Origin: Torymus aiolomorphi
Taxonomy: Eukaryota > Arthropoda > Insecta > Hymenoptera > Torymidae
Reading direction: 5' to 3'
Assembly: GCA_036365515.1 (NCBI GenBank)
Contig: CM070877.1
Span: forward strand, 53,976,475-54,040,474
DNA length: 64,000 nt
Below are positions 25,066 to 36,100 of the stretch, piece by piece. The stretch's first letter is position 1. The number at the start of each line of letters is the position of its first letter. The notes under the pieces are model-generated. The model was not told the origin of the DNA, did no database searches, and saw only the letters and a program-made list of their open reading frames with translations. The translations under genes and the position numbers were made by a program.

Positions 25066-25648
25066 ATGAAACGATCGTATTTAAGTGGTTCCCAAAGAAG
25101 GGCTAAAATAGCTGAGAGAGAAAGATAAATTTCAAATCTTCCAAAAATCTCTGGATTTTGTCAAGTAATAAATAAAGATAACTGCAATGTATCTAACCCT
25201 GAAATTAATCTTGAGCAAAAGCAAAGTCAGTTGATAATTTCCAATGATGATTTTGATGAAATGAAGAAAACAAGCGCTATGTGCGAAATATCACCAGGTA
25301 AGTAATTCGTTTTTACTTTATTTGTGATGAATGAACTGAAAGAATATTTGAAAGTAGAAAGAATGGCTTAAACAAATTATGATATACATAAGTCTATTTA
25401 TTCATTTTACCATTATTGCATTAGTACTAGATAACCATCTAGAAAACAGAAACTTTGTTTTACATCTATCAGTTTTTATTATGATTTTGGTTAGCTTTTG
25501 TAGGGTGTAATTTTATCATTTCTTTATATTTTAATATTTTATAATATAGATGCATGTTCAAAAAACAACATTGATGAAGATGGAAGTTCGGGTTCTAACC
25601 ATGATATCGACAAGATACATATGGACAGTCTCGACGAATCTGCATTAG
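25066..25648 (+). pseudogene. hAT transposase N-terminal exons (degraded)
   Basis: From ATG 25066 the frame reads a basic 'MKRSYLSGSQRRAKIAERER' start typical of zinc-finger-MYM1-like hAT transposases. A TAA at 25126-25128 interrupts it, then the same frame continues with 'LPKISGF' and an acidic linker up to a G|GTAAGT donor at about 25300. A second small exon (about 25551-25648) lies between AG and GT signals and continues in phase. The TTF/BED-type zinc finger and the first catalytic Asp blocks that normally follow are absent; the next coding block is the C-terminal exon at 25950. About 300 bp of CpG-rich, inverted-repeat-like sequence (25690-25935) now occupies the gap. Confidence 0.55.
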
Positions 25649-25935
25649 GTATTTAAGATATATTATATTTATAATAATGTAGAATTCATCAGCGCTATGT
25701 AATAATACATTACGTTAAAAGTGCGGAAAGTAGGCCATTTCTGCGCGCGCGGAGATTGCAACGCGCGTGCGCGATCGCTTACTTTACGCATGCATAACGC
25801 TATTTTTCCACACAATTTCGGAAAGTTCCTTTGCGTATGCATTTACATTCCGTAGGCGTTTCCGTTCGGAAACGAACGTTCTGAACTTGTAAGGAAAAAT
25901 AGCGTACGCTACGTAAAGAAAGCGATCGTGAACGC

Positions 25936-26844
25936 GTGCGGACACAGCTTAACGATGTAAAACTGGAAGCTTTGAGTCTTTATAAAAAATTAGTTTATTT
26001 TGATAATGTATTTTTATTAGTAGTTTGGAATGAAATTTTATCAAAAATTCATATGACAAACTTAACTTTGCAAAAAGAAAATATTAATTTATCCATTGTA
26101 GTGAATTTATTAACATCGTTAGAAAAATATTTACTATTTATAAGAGATGATTTTGATAGTTACTTAAATAAAGCCAAAGCACTTGCTAAAGTTGATGAAA
26201 TTCCAAAGAAGACACACAGAAATAGAAAACGAAGTACAAGAATAACGAGATATGAAGGAGATAACATGGATACAACATTTAATGAAGCAGAAAGTTTGAG
26301 AATCGAAATCTTTTATCCAATTTTAGATAATCTATGCTTAAATGTAAAAAATCGATGTAAAGCGTATACTAATGTAAATAATTACTTCAGTTTTCTTCCA
26401 AAATTATGTAAAATGACATCTACTGAAATACAGGAGAAGTGTAAAATTCTTGCAGAAAAATATTATAATGATATATGTGCAAGAGAGCTAGGGTCTGAAT
26501 GTATTCAGTTTAGTTTTTATTTAAAAGAAACCAAAGAAAATGACGATGACTTAGTGATATTAGATATGTATAAAAAAATTAAAGAGGACAGTTTATTGTC
26601 TACTTTTCCAAACCTCGAAATATGTTTACGTATATTTTTGAGTATGATGGTCACTAACTGTAGCGGTGAACGATCATTTTCTGCGTTGAAATTCATAAAA
26701 AATGACTACCGTAATACAATGTTGAACGCCCGGTTAAATTATCTTGCTCTAATGTTTATTGAATCAGATGTGTTAAACCAAATAGATTTTGAAGATTTAA
26801 TATCTGATTTTTCTTTAAAAAAATGTAGAAAAAGATTTAACTAA
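25936..26844 (+). pseudogene. hAT transposase C-terminal region with dimerisation domain
   Basis: 302 open codons; genuine similarity starts near 25950. It covers the helical insertion region, with a basic 'KKTHRNRKRSTRITR' segment, and the C-terminal hAT dimerisation domain: 'TFPNLEICLRIFLSMMVTNCSGERSFSALK' followed by a 'RLNYLALMFIES' block. ERSFSALK plus the following RL..L block is the classic hATC signature. The N-terminal catalytic residues are missing from this locus, so the frame encodes at most a defective or dominant-negative fragment. The stop is followed by a (TTACTATAATATTTT)n array. It shares its element with 25066-25648. Confidence 0.75.
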
Positions 26845-26845
26845 T

Positions 26846-26920
26846 TGTTTACTATAATATTTTACTATAATATTTTACTATAATATTTTACTATAATATT
26901 TTACTATAATATTTTATTAT
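26846..26920. repeat. 15-bp tandem repeat, ~5 copies
   Basis: Five copies of TTACTATAATATTTT directly after the hAT stop codon. Confidence 0.9.
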
Positions 26921-27034
26921 TTTATTATAATATATTTATGTATAAAAATTTATTTAGAACTTGATTACAAAATTTTTTTATTTGCTGATGCAAGAGTTTT
27001 ATTTTTTGTATAAATCACGAAATAGTATTACGCA

Positions 27035-27440
27035 CCTAGGGAGGAAAAAACTTGGACAGTCCACAGCTTATCTAAATTGACACCCGAGCCGAAGGCAAGG
27101 GTGGCAAACACGAGATGTGGGCTAGCCGATTTTACTCCCGTGGAGCGTATACTATTTTTCCTCACATCGAGGCCGAAAATGCTATATTTCCGTTTCGGAA
27201 CCGGGCGGGAATGAGGCACTTTCGGCCCGGTGTGAGGAAAAGATCTTTCTCACACCCTACCCTGATCGAAAATCAAATGGGTGAATATAATATTTTTGGT
27301 TTGGTGGAAACTAGTATATACGCTACGAGGAAAATTATTCAGCCAACATCTCGTGTTTTCCACCCTGGCCTTCGGCCCCGGTTGTTATTTACACGCAATA
27401 CTCGAGTTGTGGACTGTCCAAATTTTTTCCTCCGTATAGG
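27035..27440. mobile_element. Palindromic MITE-like insert in the hAT, hairpin repeat copy 2
   Basis: Ends GAGGAAAAAACTTGGACAGT and its diverged inverse, with an internal hairpin of TTTTTCCTCACATCGAGGCC with CGGCCCGGTGTGAGGAAAA. Short overlapping ORFs inside are not genes. Confidence 0.6.
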
Positions 27441-27885
27441 ACTGCGGGGCCCCTCTCAAGCCTGGGGCCCTAGGCACGTGCCTGCCCTGCCTATGCTTAA
27501 AGACGGCTCTGGATACGAACAGGGTTATGCAAAGTACCGGCCTAAATTTTTCCCCGTTGTGCCTACCATATTGCAAACGTCGCGGATACGTTCCGCATTG
27601 ATCATTTTGCACTGGAACGTTCCAGCAACGTCCACGGAATGTGGCTGGCACGTCTCCACCTCGTTCTGACAACGATTCATAAAAAATAACAAAAAAACAC
27701 AAAGTTCGTTTTTTTTTTTTTTTTATTGAAAATAAAGACTTGTCTTACAATATTCTTATAACAAATGAATAACTGTAAATGAACTATAATAATGCCATTA
27801 CATTACACAATATTAAAATGAAATTAAAATGAGAAGTCCGTAAGAAAACCAAATTTAAAGACTTTAGCGACAATATTACACTTAA

Positions 27886-28245
27886 GGTGATGTGAAATAC
27901 CGACATAATTTCCAAACATGGATATCTCATGAAAATACCAATAGAATCGTCCAAAAAAAAATCTGAGTATAGTATTAACATATACGGAGCGCTTGACGTT
28001 CGTGTTTTTCCAAAAAAATGATGAGAATTTATTTAATTAAATAAAAACCGTACTGTCGGTAAGTAGGAATCTGCAATTAAGCTACTTTTCAAACATGGAT
28101 ATCTCATGAAAATACCAATAGAATCACCCAAAAAAAAATCTGAATATAGTGTTTACGTGTACGGAGCGCTTGACGTTCGTCTTTTTCCAAATAAACTTTT
28201 AAATGTTGATTTAAAAAATATTGAAATTCACGGTTTCACATGGCC
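27886..28245. mobile_element. Small MITE with TTAA target duplication
   Basis: Ends GGTGATGTGAAA and, as inverse, GGCCATGTGAAA; TTAA at 27882-27885 and 28246-28249. Two direct ~105-bp copies lie inside (about 27910-28015 and 28083-28190). The insert is absent from the right TIR. Confidence 0.7.
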
Positions 28246-28384
28246 TTAAGCTGAATGCACAGACAATGCGGTTATATATTATTACTGCAATTTCAAAGAG
28301 TATGTAGAATCGGAATCGCAACAATATTAGTTTTATTACGTATCAAAAATACTTTAATTAAGATTAAAAATATATAAAATTAAC

Positions 28385-28620
28385 TGTGATGACAAGAAAA
28401 ATTGTTACGTTTACGTAAATAACACACATGTTGTTAAAGTTTATCATTTTGTAAAACGTAATAGTAATGTGTATATCGTAGGAAAAACATTTAAAAAAAT
28501 TGGTCCATTGTATGAGTATCCGTGCGTATCAAGCAAAATCGGCATTATTGTTGTAAATCCAGCATTACAGAACTCTGAATATAATTATTGGCCAGTTGAA
28601 AAAATATCATGTAAAGTACT
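28385..28620 (+). pseudogene. Partial second copy of the transposase 3' end
   Basis: Direct-orientation duplicate of 42496-42718, the C-terminal coding part of the tnp2-like transposase. It has a ~20-bp insertion near 28440 and keeps AAA (Lys) at the codon that is TAA in the main gene. It lies immediately inside the left TIR. Confidence 0.75.
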
Positions 28621-28784
28621 TTATGTAAGATTTTCCACGTAACGCAACTTTTTTAAACTTCTTGCCCAACAAATATTTACATAAATCTCGCATTAATTTA
28701 TTCGTCTAATTTTATCTTCTTTATTTGAACGAATAAAACATTCTCACTAAATTTTTTAAACGCATTTTTTAAAGTTAATTTTAA

Positions 28785-29469
28785 GGGTAGAGTGTAGCTA
28801 ATAAAATTGGAACAAGAATTTTTAATTATAAATCTATACTGATAAAACTGTAAATATATATGTATTAACAAAAATTTAAATGTTCAGTCTATTTCAATCA
28901 ATTTCTATAGAGCTGTGGCTTAAAAAGTAGTAGAAACAATGGTCTATCAAAAATGCTTCTGTGATGAACCATTTCTTTGATGACACCAAATCTTAAAAAT
29001 TTTAAAATGTTTCATCGAACACTTTAAAACTATGAAAAGCTTTTAATTTTAAACTTAAAAATGCCATTTTGTGTCTACTTTTTCCATTTGTTTGTATTAT
29101 TAAATTACAAAATTTCATAAATTTTTTGTATTTCATGCACTGAAACTAGATCTAAAATGGCAGTTTTCAGTTGAAAATGAAAAGCTTTTCATAGTTTTAA
29201 AGTGTTCGATGAAACATTTTCATATTTTCAGATTTGGTGTCATCGAAGAAATGGTTCATCGCAGGGGACATCTTTGATAAACCATTGTTTCTACTACTTT
29301 TTAAGCCATAACTCTGTAGAAATTGATTAACATAGGCTAAAAACTAAAATTTTTGTTTATAAACAAAATATATATATTATGTACATATGTTAACCATAAT
29401 AACATTTTTACGGGGATAAATTGAGATTTAACAAATTTTTTTTCTAATTATTTTAACTACATTCTACCC
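28785..29469. mobile_element. Palindromic MITE with TTAA target duplication
   Basis: Ends GGGTAGAGTGTAG and, as inverse, GGGTAGAATGTAG; TTAA at 28781-28784 and 29470-29473. Arms pair over most of the 685 bp (for example CTACTACTTTTTAAGCCA with its inverse). Non-coding. Confidence 0.8.
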
Positions 29470-29473
29470 TTAA

Positions 29474-30128
29474 TGTGCTAAATGATGTTTAAAATGCGAG
29501 GCAGCATAATATGATATTGCTTAGATTAGGCCACATAAACTTATATAAAAATAGAAATATTCTTATAGGAACTAGTACACTATGCGTTAAACGCTACCAT
29601 TCAAAAAAGTGGTAAAAAAGTGGTCTAATTTAGCTAACTTGGAAATAAATTTCAAATTAAAGTTACAAAAAAAACTTTAAACAAAAATAAAATAAAAAAA
29701 ATTCCGTTAAACAAACATGAAATTCCGTTGGACTTGTTGTTCTTGTTTTTCTTTAGTTAGTACCCGCACCAGCATTAATTAAATCATCCAAGGTCTTCTT
29801 TCTAAAAATAAAAATTTAAGTATTAGCAAATTATTTGAAAATTAATACCCTGTAAGAAAATTTTACCAGTTTATAAACAACAGTTGGCTAGTTTATCACC
29901 CAATTGGCCAGGTTACGGTGCGAAGAAGTACCAGAAACTCCGCCAATCTATGAACGATTATTAGTCAATGAACTCTCTTAAACTGTTTAAATTAAAAAAA
30001 TGCCCACTATGACTTCCCTTATAATATATGCCATTAATGGCCAAGCAAAACTCGCCGTACACTGACCAGCCAACCATTTTTTGTGGTAACGTTTCTAACA
30101 GCGCAGTCATGTACGCAATTTTGATTGC
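29474..30128. other. 3' flank of the DUF4806 gene
   Basis: Presumed 3' UTR and spacer for the minus-strand gene. No other feature is seen. Confidence 0.35.
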
Positions 30129-33100
30129 CTACCTTTTAGGATGTTTTGCTCTGTCCAATCGTTTTTTTGCGTGCTTTAACCAGTCTTTGGCAGCCCTCTC
30201 TGCATCTTCTGCGTTATATTTTGGCATGTTGCATTCCACGAATGTATCTGAGATAAAAAAATGACATAATTAAGAAAATGACATAATTAAGAATAATGAC
30301 AATCAAGAAAATGACATAATTAAGAATAATGACGACCTGTATGAACAAAAAATCTTTAAGAATAATACCTCTTACAATCGGCCACAAAGTTAAGTCTTTA
30401 AAAGCTGTTTTATTATTATCTCGGAATCCACAAAAATTAAAGTGTTGCTGCAAATGATCGGGCAAAACTTTGGAAATCATCCTCTGCATATGTTTGTTTC
30501 CCTGGCCCCCTTGAGCTTTCATAAGATTTACCTGAAATCGTTTATGAATGAAAGTTACAATTATATTGAATTTGGATTTGATTAATTGAACTTGTTTAAT
30601 GTACTTACAAATTGGGCCTTATAAACTGAATCTGTTTCTAGTTTCTCATTGAATTTTTTAAAATCTGCTAAAGAACTTAATGGAACGTCTTTGACTACAT
30701 CACAAAAAAGACTCCCTTCATTCTTATTACTCCGTCTATTGTCGTCATTGCGAAGTTCAACTAAAATTTTATTCTGGTTTTGTTTCATCGTGACAACGCT
30801 GTCTGCAATTTTTATAAATATTAATATTTGTTGTTTTATTTAATTTTCGTACAATTTATTAGAAATTTATATATCGTGAACTTACTAAATAAAACTTTCC
30901 TTTGATCACGGTCAGTCATACTATCAAAGTCTGTCGTTGATACTTGGAGAGTAGATTTCTGATTTTTAGCAATAGGCAGGGATATAGACAATTTATCGAT
31001 TACTTTTGGTCTTGTATTAAGTACTTGAAGTGCTTCTCCATAAGTTTCTGAGAAAATTTCAAGTTAATGAATAATTATATTACGATACAAGTGCGAGAAA
31101 ATGATTTGCGAAAATCACCTCCTCGATCATGTTTCGAACAGTATTTTCGATTTTACGCAGCTGATTTTAAAGGCGCATGCGTAAAATCGTTTACTCATAC
31201 ACACATGGCATATCGAAAGTGTTATTGCTTTCAATATTCATTACTTTCTATATTCTGAGAAAGTTTTCTTTTTAATTATTTTATTTTAGAGATTTAATTA
31301 TTGTAAAACTTTATATACCTGCCATGTCGAAAATTTTTTCCACCTTTACCAATTCCCAATTGGTTTTGGGATTTATTCTGGCCATTACGAACTTTATCAA
31401 TTCCCTTTCAGTATTATATTTCGGCAAGTAACACGCTTTTGATGGTTTCTCAGTCATCCATTTGTATGGAAGTACTGCTGCTTCAGAGAAATTCTTGAGC
31501 TTTGCAATAACGTACCATTCAACATCTGAAACATATTAAATGTATTAACATGACTTAACTGTCTTATACTATTTCTAGAAATTTTGTTTAAAAATTGTCA
31601 ACTTACACTCAATATCATCTACAGTAAAAGTAACCTCTTCATCAGTTTTAGCTTCTTCATTCCTACAATCTTCACTGTACTTGCTGACGCTGGCAGTTAC
31701 TGAAATGGAATCAATAAAGTTAAACATTTTGCGATGTTTTATTTCAATTTCTTCGTAGCAAATAATACATCTTAAATAAATAAAACAAATTCCTTTAAAT
31801 ACAAAAAATGTAAGAACAATTATAAGAAACAAAATATTTAAGAGCGTAATTTTTTTTTTTAATTGACAGAAGTTCTTCAATTAAGAATATATTTTTGTAT
31901 TTTCAAGATTAAAATTTTTTTGGTTCCTCGCTGAGAAAGCTTTGTAATGAAAAAAAAAAAATTTTTCTAAAAACATGTTAGAAGTTCGTTTTTTTGCTGT
32001 GTTTAATTTCTAATATGTTGTCAACAACTTACATGTAGCTTTCGCTTCTATGTGTTTGCAGGGAGCCAAATTTACCGCATTATCCTGTATTGGAACTTCT
32101 ACATTAGAAACCAATGTTTTATTGTATGGTGAAACATTATTGGATGCATCTTCAAATAGAGGAATTTCTGTAAAATGTTTTAAATTATGGTCATTATTAC
32201 TTAGCCTTAAAAGATCCTACGAGGCGCGCGTAGCGCGCTTAATCCCCTAGTTTTTAATAGTTTAGCAAATTATTGTCGCGTTAATATGCGAGTCCACTTC
32301 GAATTTTTTTTTAAAAGAAGACTAAAAAAACTCTAAATTTAATGTTATTTAAATAATAAATTATCGTTACGTTAATACACGAGTTAGCTTCGAATATTTA
32401 AATAATAATAAAATTAGGGGTTTTTTTAGTCTCCATTTGAAAATAATTCGAAGCTCATTCGTGTATTAACGCGACGATAATCTATTATCTAAATAATAAT
32501 AATAAATAATTTTGTTCATTGTGTTTATTGATAAATAAAACTTTACTGTAAAGAACTACTAAATTCGGTGAAGTCAATGAAGAAGGAAAGTGAATAAACA
32601 GAATAACTATTATTGGCTTATTTTTATGTTTACCGTTAGTAAAATGCACAAAGAAAAAATAAGTAACCAAATAAATAAATGAATTGATTATTGCAGTTCA
32701 AAATGAAAATTAAATTAAAATTTCAAGTCATTTACAGAAGAAATTATCAACGTTTTTTTAAAGGTCGTTGCCCCTTAATAGCTTATAATAATATTTACAA
32801 ATTGTATTCATAAATATTACCTTTGTCGAATAAAACATCATCAGTAACAATAGCAACCTTCTCCTTTTCCTTAATGTTTCCTGATTTCTCTTCGGAGGTA
32901 CATTCAGAAGAATTGTCACTCTCATCATCGGATGAAAGTAAGCGTCTTTTATGACGTTCACTACGCATTTTTTTGTTTGCAAACGTTTTCATTTCTTCTT
33001 GGTATATGGTATCTACTTCGCTCCCACTGTAGTCTTGAGCTATTACTTCCTTCTTCTGGGCAGCTGTGTAACTATCTTTAAAAAAAGAAAAATCTGTAAT

Positions 33101-36100
33101 AATTATTATTACTGGGGGGCTTCGTTCCCCTGCGAGCTTCGCGTGCCCACCCCCACTCCTATTATTCTTTTGAGGGTAGAGTACACACGGGGGAAAATTT
33201 ACAGCGATAATCTCATTAAAAAAAAATAATGCGAGTTCTTCAAGCTGCGGTCGAGATGGTGGGTTTTCCAAACCGCGTGCGAGATACCGGCTTCTTGAAG
33301 CCGCGCCCACGATGGCGGCTTGTTCCAGTCAACCGTCCATATGTCGTTACAGATACAAAGTGATTTTATAAATATTTTCAATAAATCAAGCGAATTATTT
33401 TCTCAAAATTGGATAACATTAAAAATGTAAAAACGCCCGTCGTAATGACGATTTTTAGCGAGGCATTTTTTAATAAAGTTTTCCGATGCAACGTCACGTG
33501 ACCGGACGCGAAAAGATAGAAAAAAAATAGTAAGTATAGACACTCTCTCTCTCTCTTTCCCTCGCTTGATTCGTTCTCAAAACGGGAGCGCGGACAAAAA
33601 AGAGTCGCGCGCGATTCGACGAATTTCATTACGGCCACGTATGCGCACGCCTCGGGAGCGGAGGTCGTTTTCTTTGCGCAGCTGACTGCGCCCCGAGCCG
33701 CGATTGCACCTTCCCTTCACGCGCCGTTCATTATTGTGCTAGCGCTGAAAAATTAGTCGCCATGGCGAATTTTTCGCGCTCCTGGCATATATTGGGTAGG
33801 CGACCAGCAATCCTCGAAAGCGTGCTCATCGCGTGCCGCTTGCGCATCGGAGATGCAGTCGGGCAGTATTATTTGTGTTCGGAAAAATGATACTTATTAA
33901 AATTATCGTAAAGCATAAAGCAGTGATCCAGCTTGGAAGCTCCAGTAAAAATTAATGAGACTCTAAGGTAGCCCTGAGCGCGCAGGTAATTATTTAATTG
34001 TTTACGCTAATTACAAGAGACAGGAAGAAAGTGTAAAAACGTTCGCTGTACACGCGTCCCGAATGAAATAGTAGCTCTCCTTCCTTTGATTCAACTTCTT
34101 TCCCCCTCTCACGTTTCTCTCCGGCGCTTTATCTCGCGAGGAATATCTCGGCGATGACTCCATTCGAGAGAGAGGATTTTCGAAAGGTGCACGAGGGAGC
34201 GAGAGAGAAACCCCGAAGGGCCGAGTGGCCCAAATGGAAGCTCTTTTCACGCGCTTTGAACGCCGGCGAAATTTGCGCGATTCGTGCGCTCGAGAATTTT
34301 GAGATCAAAGTTCCCCTCTCCGGCTCGATCTTCTCTCGCTTTGAATTGACAACTCCTCTTGCGCGCGCGAATTTTCGCTTATCGCGATGATGATGACTTA
34401 TTTTTCTCTTCCGAGTTCGATAACGTGAAACGCGATCGATCTTTCGAAGATTCTGGGCGCAATGTATACATATATATTGAGCATTAATTTGTCGGGAGGT
34501 GAAGGGGATGAGGAAGGAGAGCCGGTATCGGGTGAAGCTCAACGCGCGTACCTCGATCTTACGTAAATCGTAATGGAACTTTCATTTTGAAGAAAAGGGA
34601 ACTCGATTTCGGCTTCGTTTTTTAAGTTGGCACTCCAAGTTAAACATGCGATTACGCTTAGAAACACTCAAGCATGCACCGAGGTACTTCAACTGCGGCA
34701 ATTTTTAAGACATCGTCATTTTACAGCGCCGAGTGTAACTCCATAAGTGAAATTTAAATTCACTAAAACAACTTCTTTTTGTGTCGACTTAACTTTTGAT
34801 TTTTGTTGCAATAATTTTCTGAAGACATGGCAAAATACCATTTTTAACTTGGCCTTTTACTTTATGAATTTTGCTGTTTGAATATCGATAAAATAACTGT
34901 AATTTTAAATGAAAATAATATAAATTTCAAGCTTTTATTTTTCAAAAATTTCTTCGATTCAGCAATATATATTAAAATTAAAAAAAAAATAATCTACTTT
35001 TAATTTAAATAAATTATTTTCAAAGAATTAAACTCCTTATTGAGAGAAAAAATGTATCGTAAAAAAATTATATAATTTTTTAATTATATAAAAATTATAT
35101 AAAAATTATATCCTGTAATACATCATTAATAAAAATATAAAAAAGTCTAAAGATCGAAATCGCTGGTGACTCATCGGTCGATAGAATAGACCACAATGTA
35201 TATGTAAAAAAACTTTCTTGCGAGTACACCAGGCACATCGATCGAGTTGATATTCAATTGGCACTAGGAAGCGGCGCTGTGGCTGTCCTACCCGTATGAT
35301 CACGGCGCGTCGTCGGGGACCCATTGGTCAGTGCTAGTGTTGCAGAATGATCGGACATTTTAGTTTTAGAAATATGACTTCAAATATGACGGACATGTGT
35401 CGGACACGTGACCGTTACAAAAATCTTATTGTTCAAATGACAGACATAAAAAAAAGGAGAACATATCATGTCCGTCAAAAAAATATTTGACACCCTTCCA
35501 CTATATAGTGGCAGAATGTCCGTCATAAAATTTTCGGACATATGACCGCGGCAAAAAAAAGTTCATTTAAATCAAACCAATTTTACGAGTGTAATTTATT
35601 TTATATTCTGTAAAAAATATACTATACTGCATAAAATTTTACTAAATGCATACAGAACAACAGATACCCCTGCCATTATATAGTGGCAAAATGTCCGTCA
35701 TAAAATTTTCGGACATGTGACCACAGTAAAAGAAATCATAAAAATCTTGTTCCAATGTTTTATTTCATACTTTATATAAAAATACATTGTACATTTTTTT
35801 ACAAAAACAATGAGAAACATTACAATATTTTTATAATTTTATTGTATCCTCTCTTAAAAAAGTGATGGAGGAAATCTGTCATCACAATAAGACTGTTTTG
35901 ATTGGTTGTTGCTGGCTCATTTGATTGGTCTACATAGAATAAGCGCCAAAATCGAGTATGTTTGAATTTTGAAGATTGGATTCTTGACTTTGAATATTTA
36001 AAACTGAATAGTATAAGAAAAATTTCATGATTTTATTTATGAGACTTACGTTATTATCGTATAATTTAAACTATTTAAAACAAACTTTTAAAATGAAACT

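Larger units (their letters stand above)
23771..27511 (+). mobile_element. hAT transposon with 8-bp TSD GATACGAA
   Basis: Ends are CAGGCCCGTCTTT on the left and, as inverse, CAGAGCCGTCTTT on the right. GATACGAA is duplicated at 23763-23770 and 27512-27519. The right TIR of the host transposon keeps the uninterrupted target, which confirms the insertion. It encodes a zinc-finger-MYM1-like hAT transposase that lacks its catalytic core, so it is non-autonomous. A sub-terminal GGGGCCCTAGG block is shared by both ends. Confidence 0.85.
23299..28352. repeat. Left TIR of the big transposon (interrupted)
   Basis: Inverse of 42716-44148, interrupted by a hAT element (23771-27511) and a MITE (27886-28245). 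It includes ~150-bp sub-terminal repeats with the palindrome GGAACGTTCC (about 23326, 23552, 23686). The inner end matches the last ~80 bp of the transposase coding region in inverse. Confidence 0.75.

Noticed and set aside
30028..30843. Plus-strand ORFs at 30028-30264 and 30649-30843
   Set aside because: Antisense shadows of DUF4806 exons 7 and 9.
34129..34542. 137-codon minus-strand ORF
   Set aside because: In CpG-rich intron sequence where both strands are open by composition; no recognisable domain.
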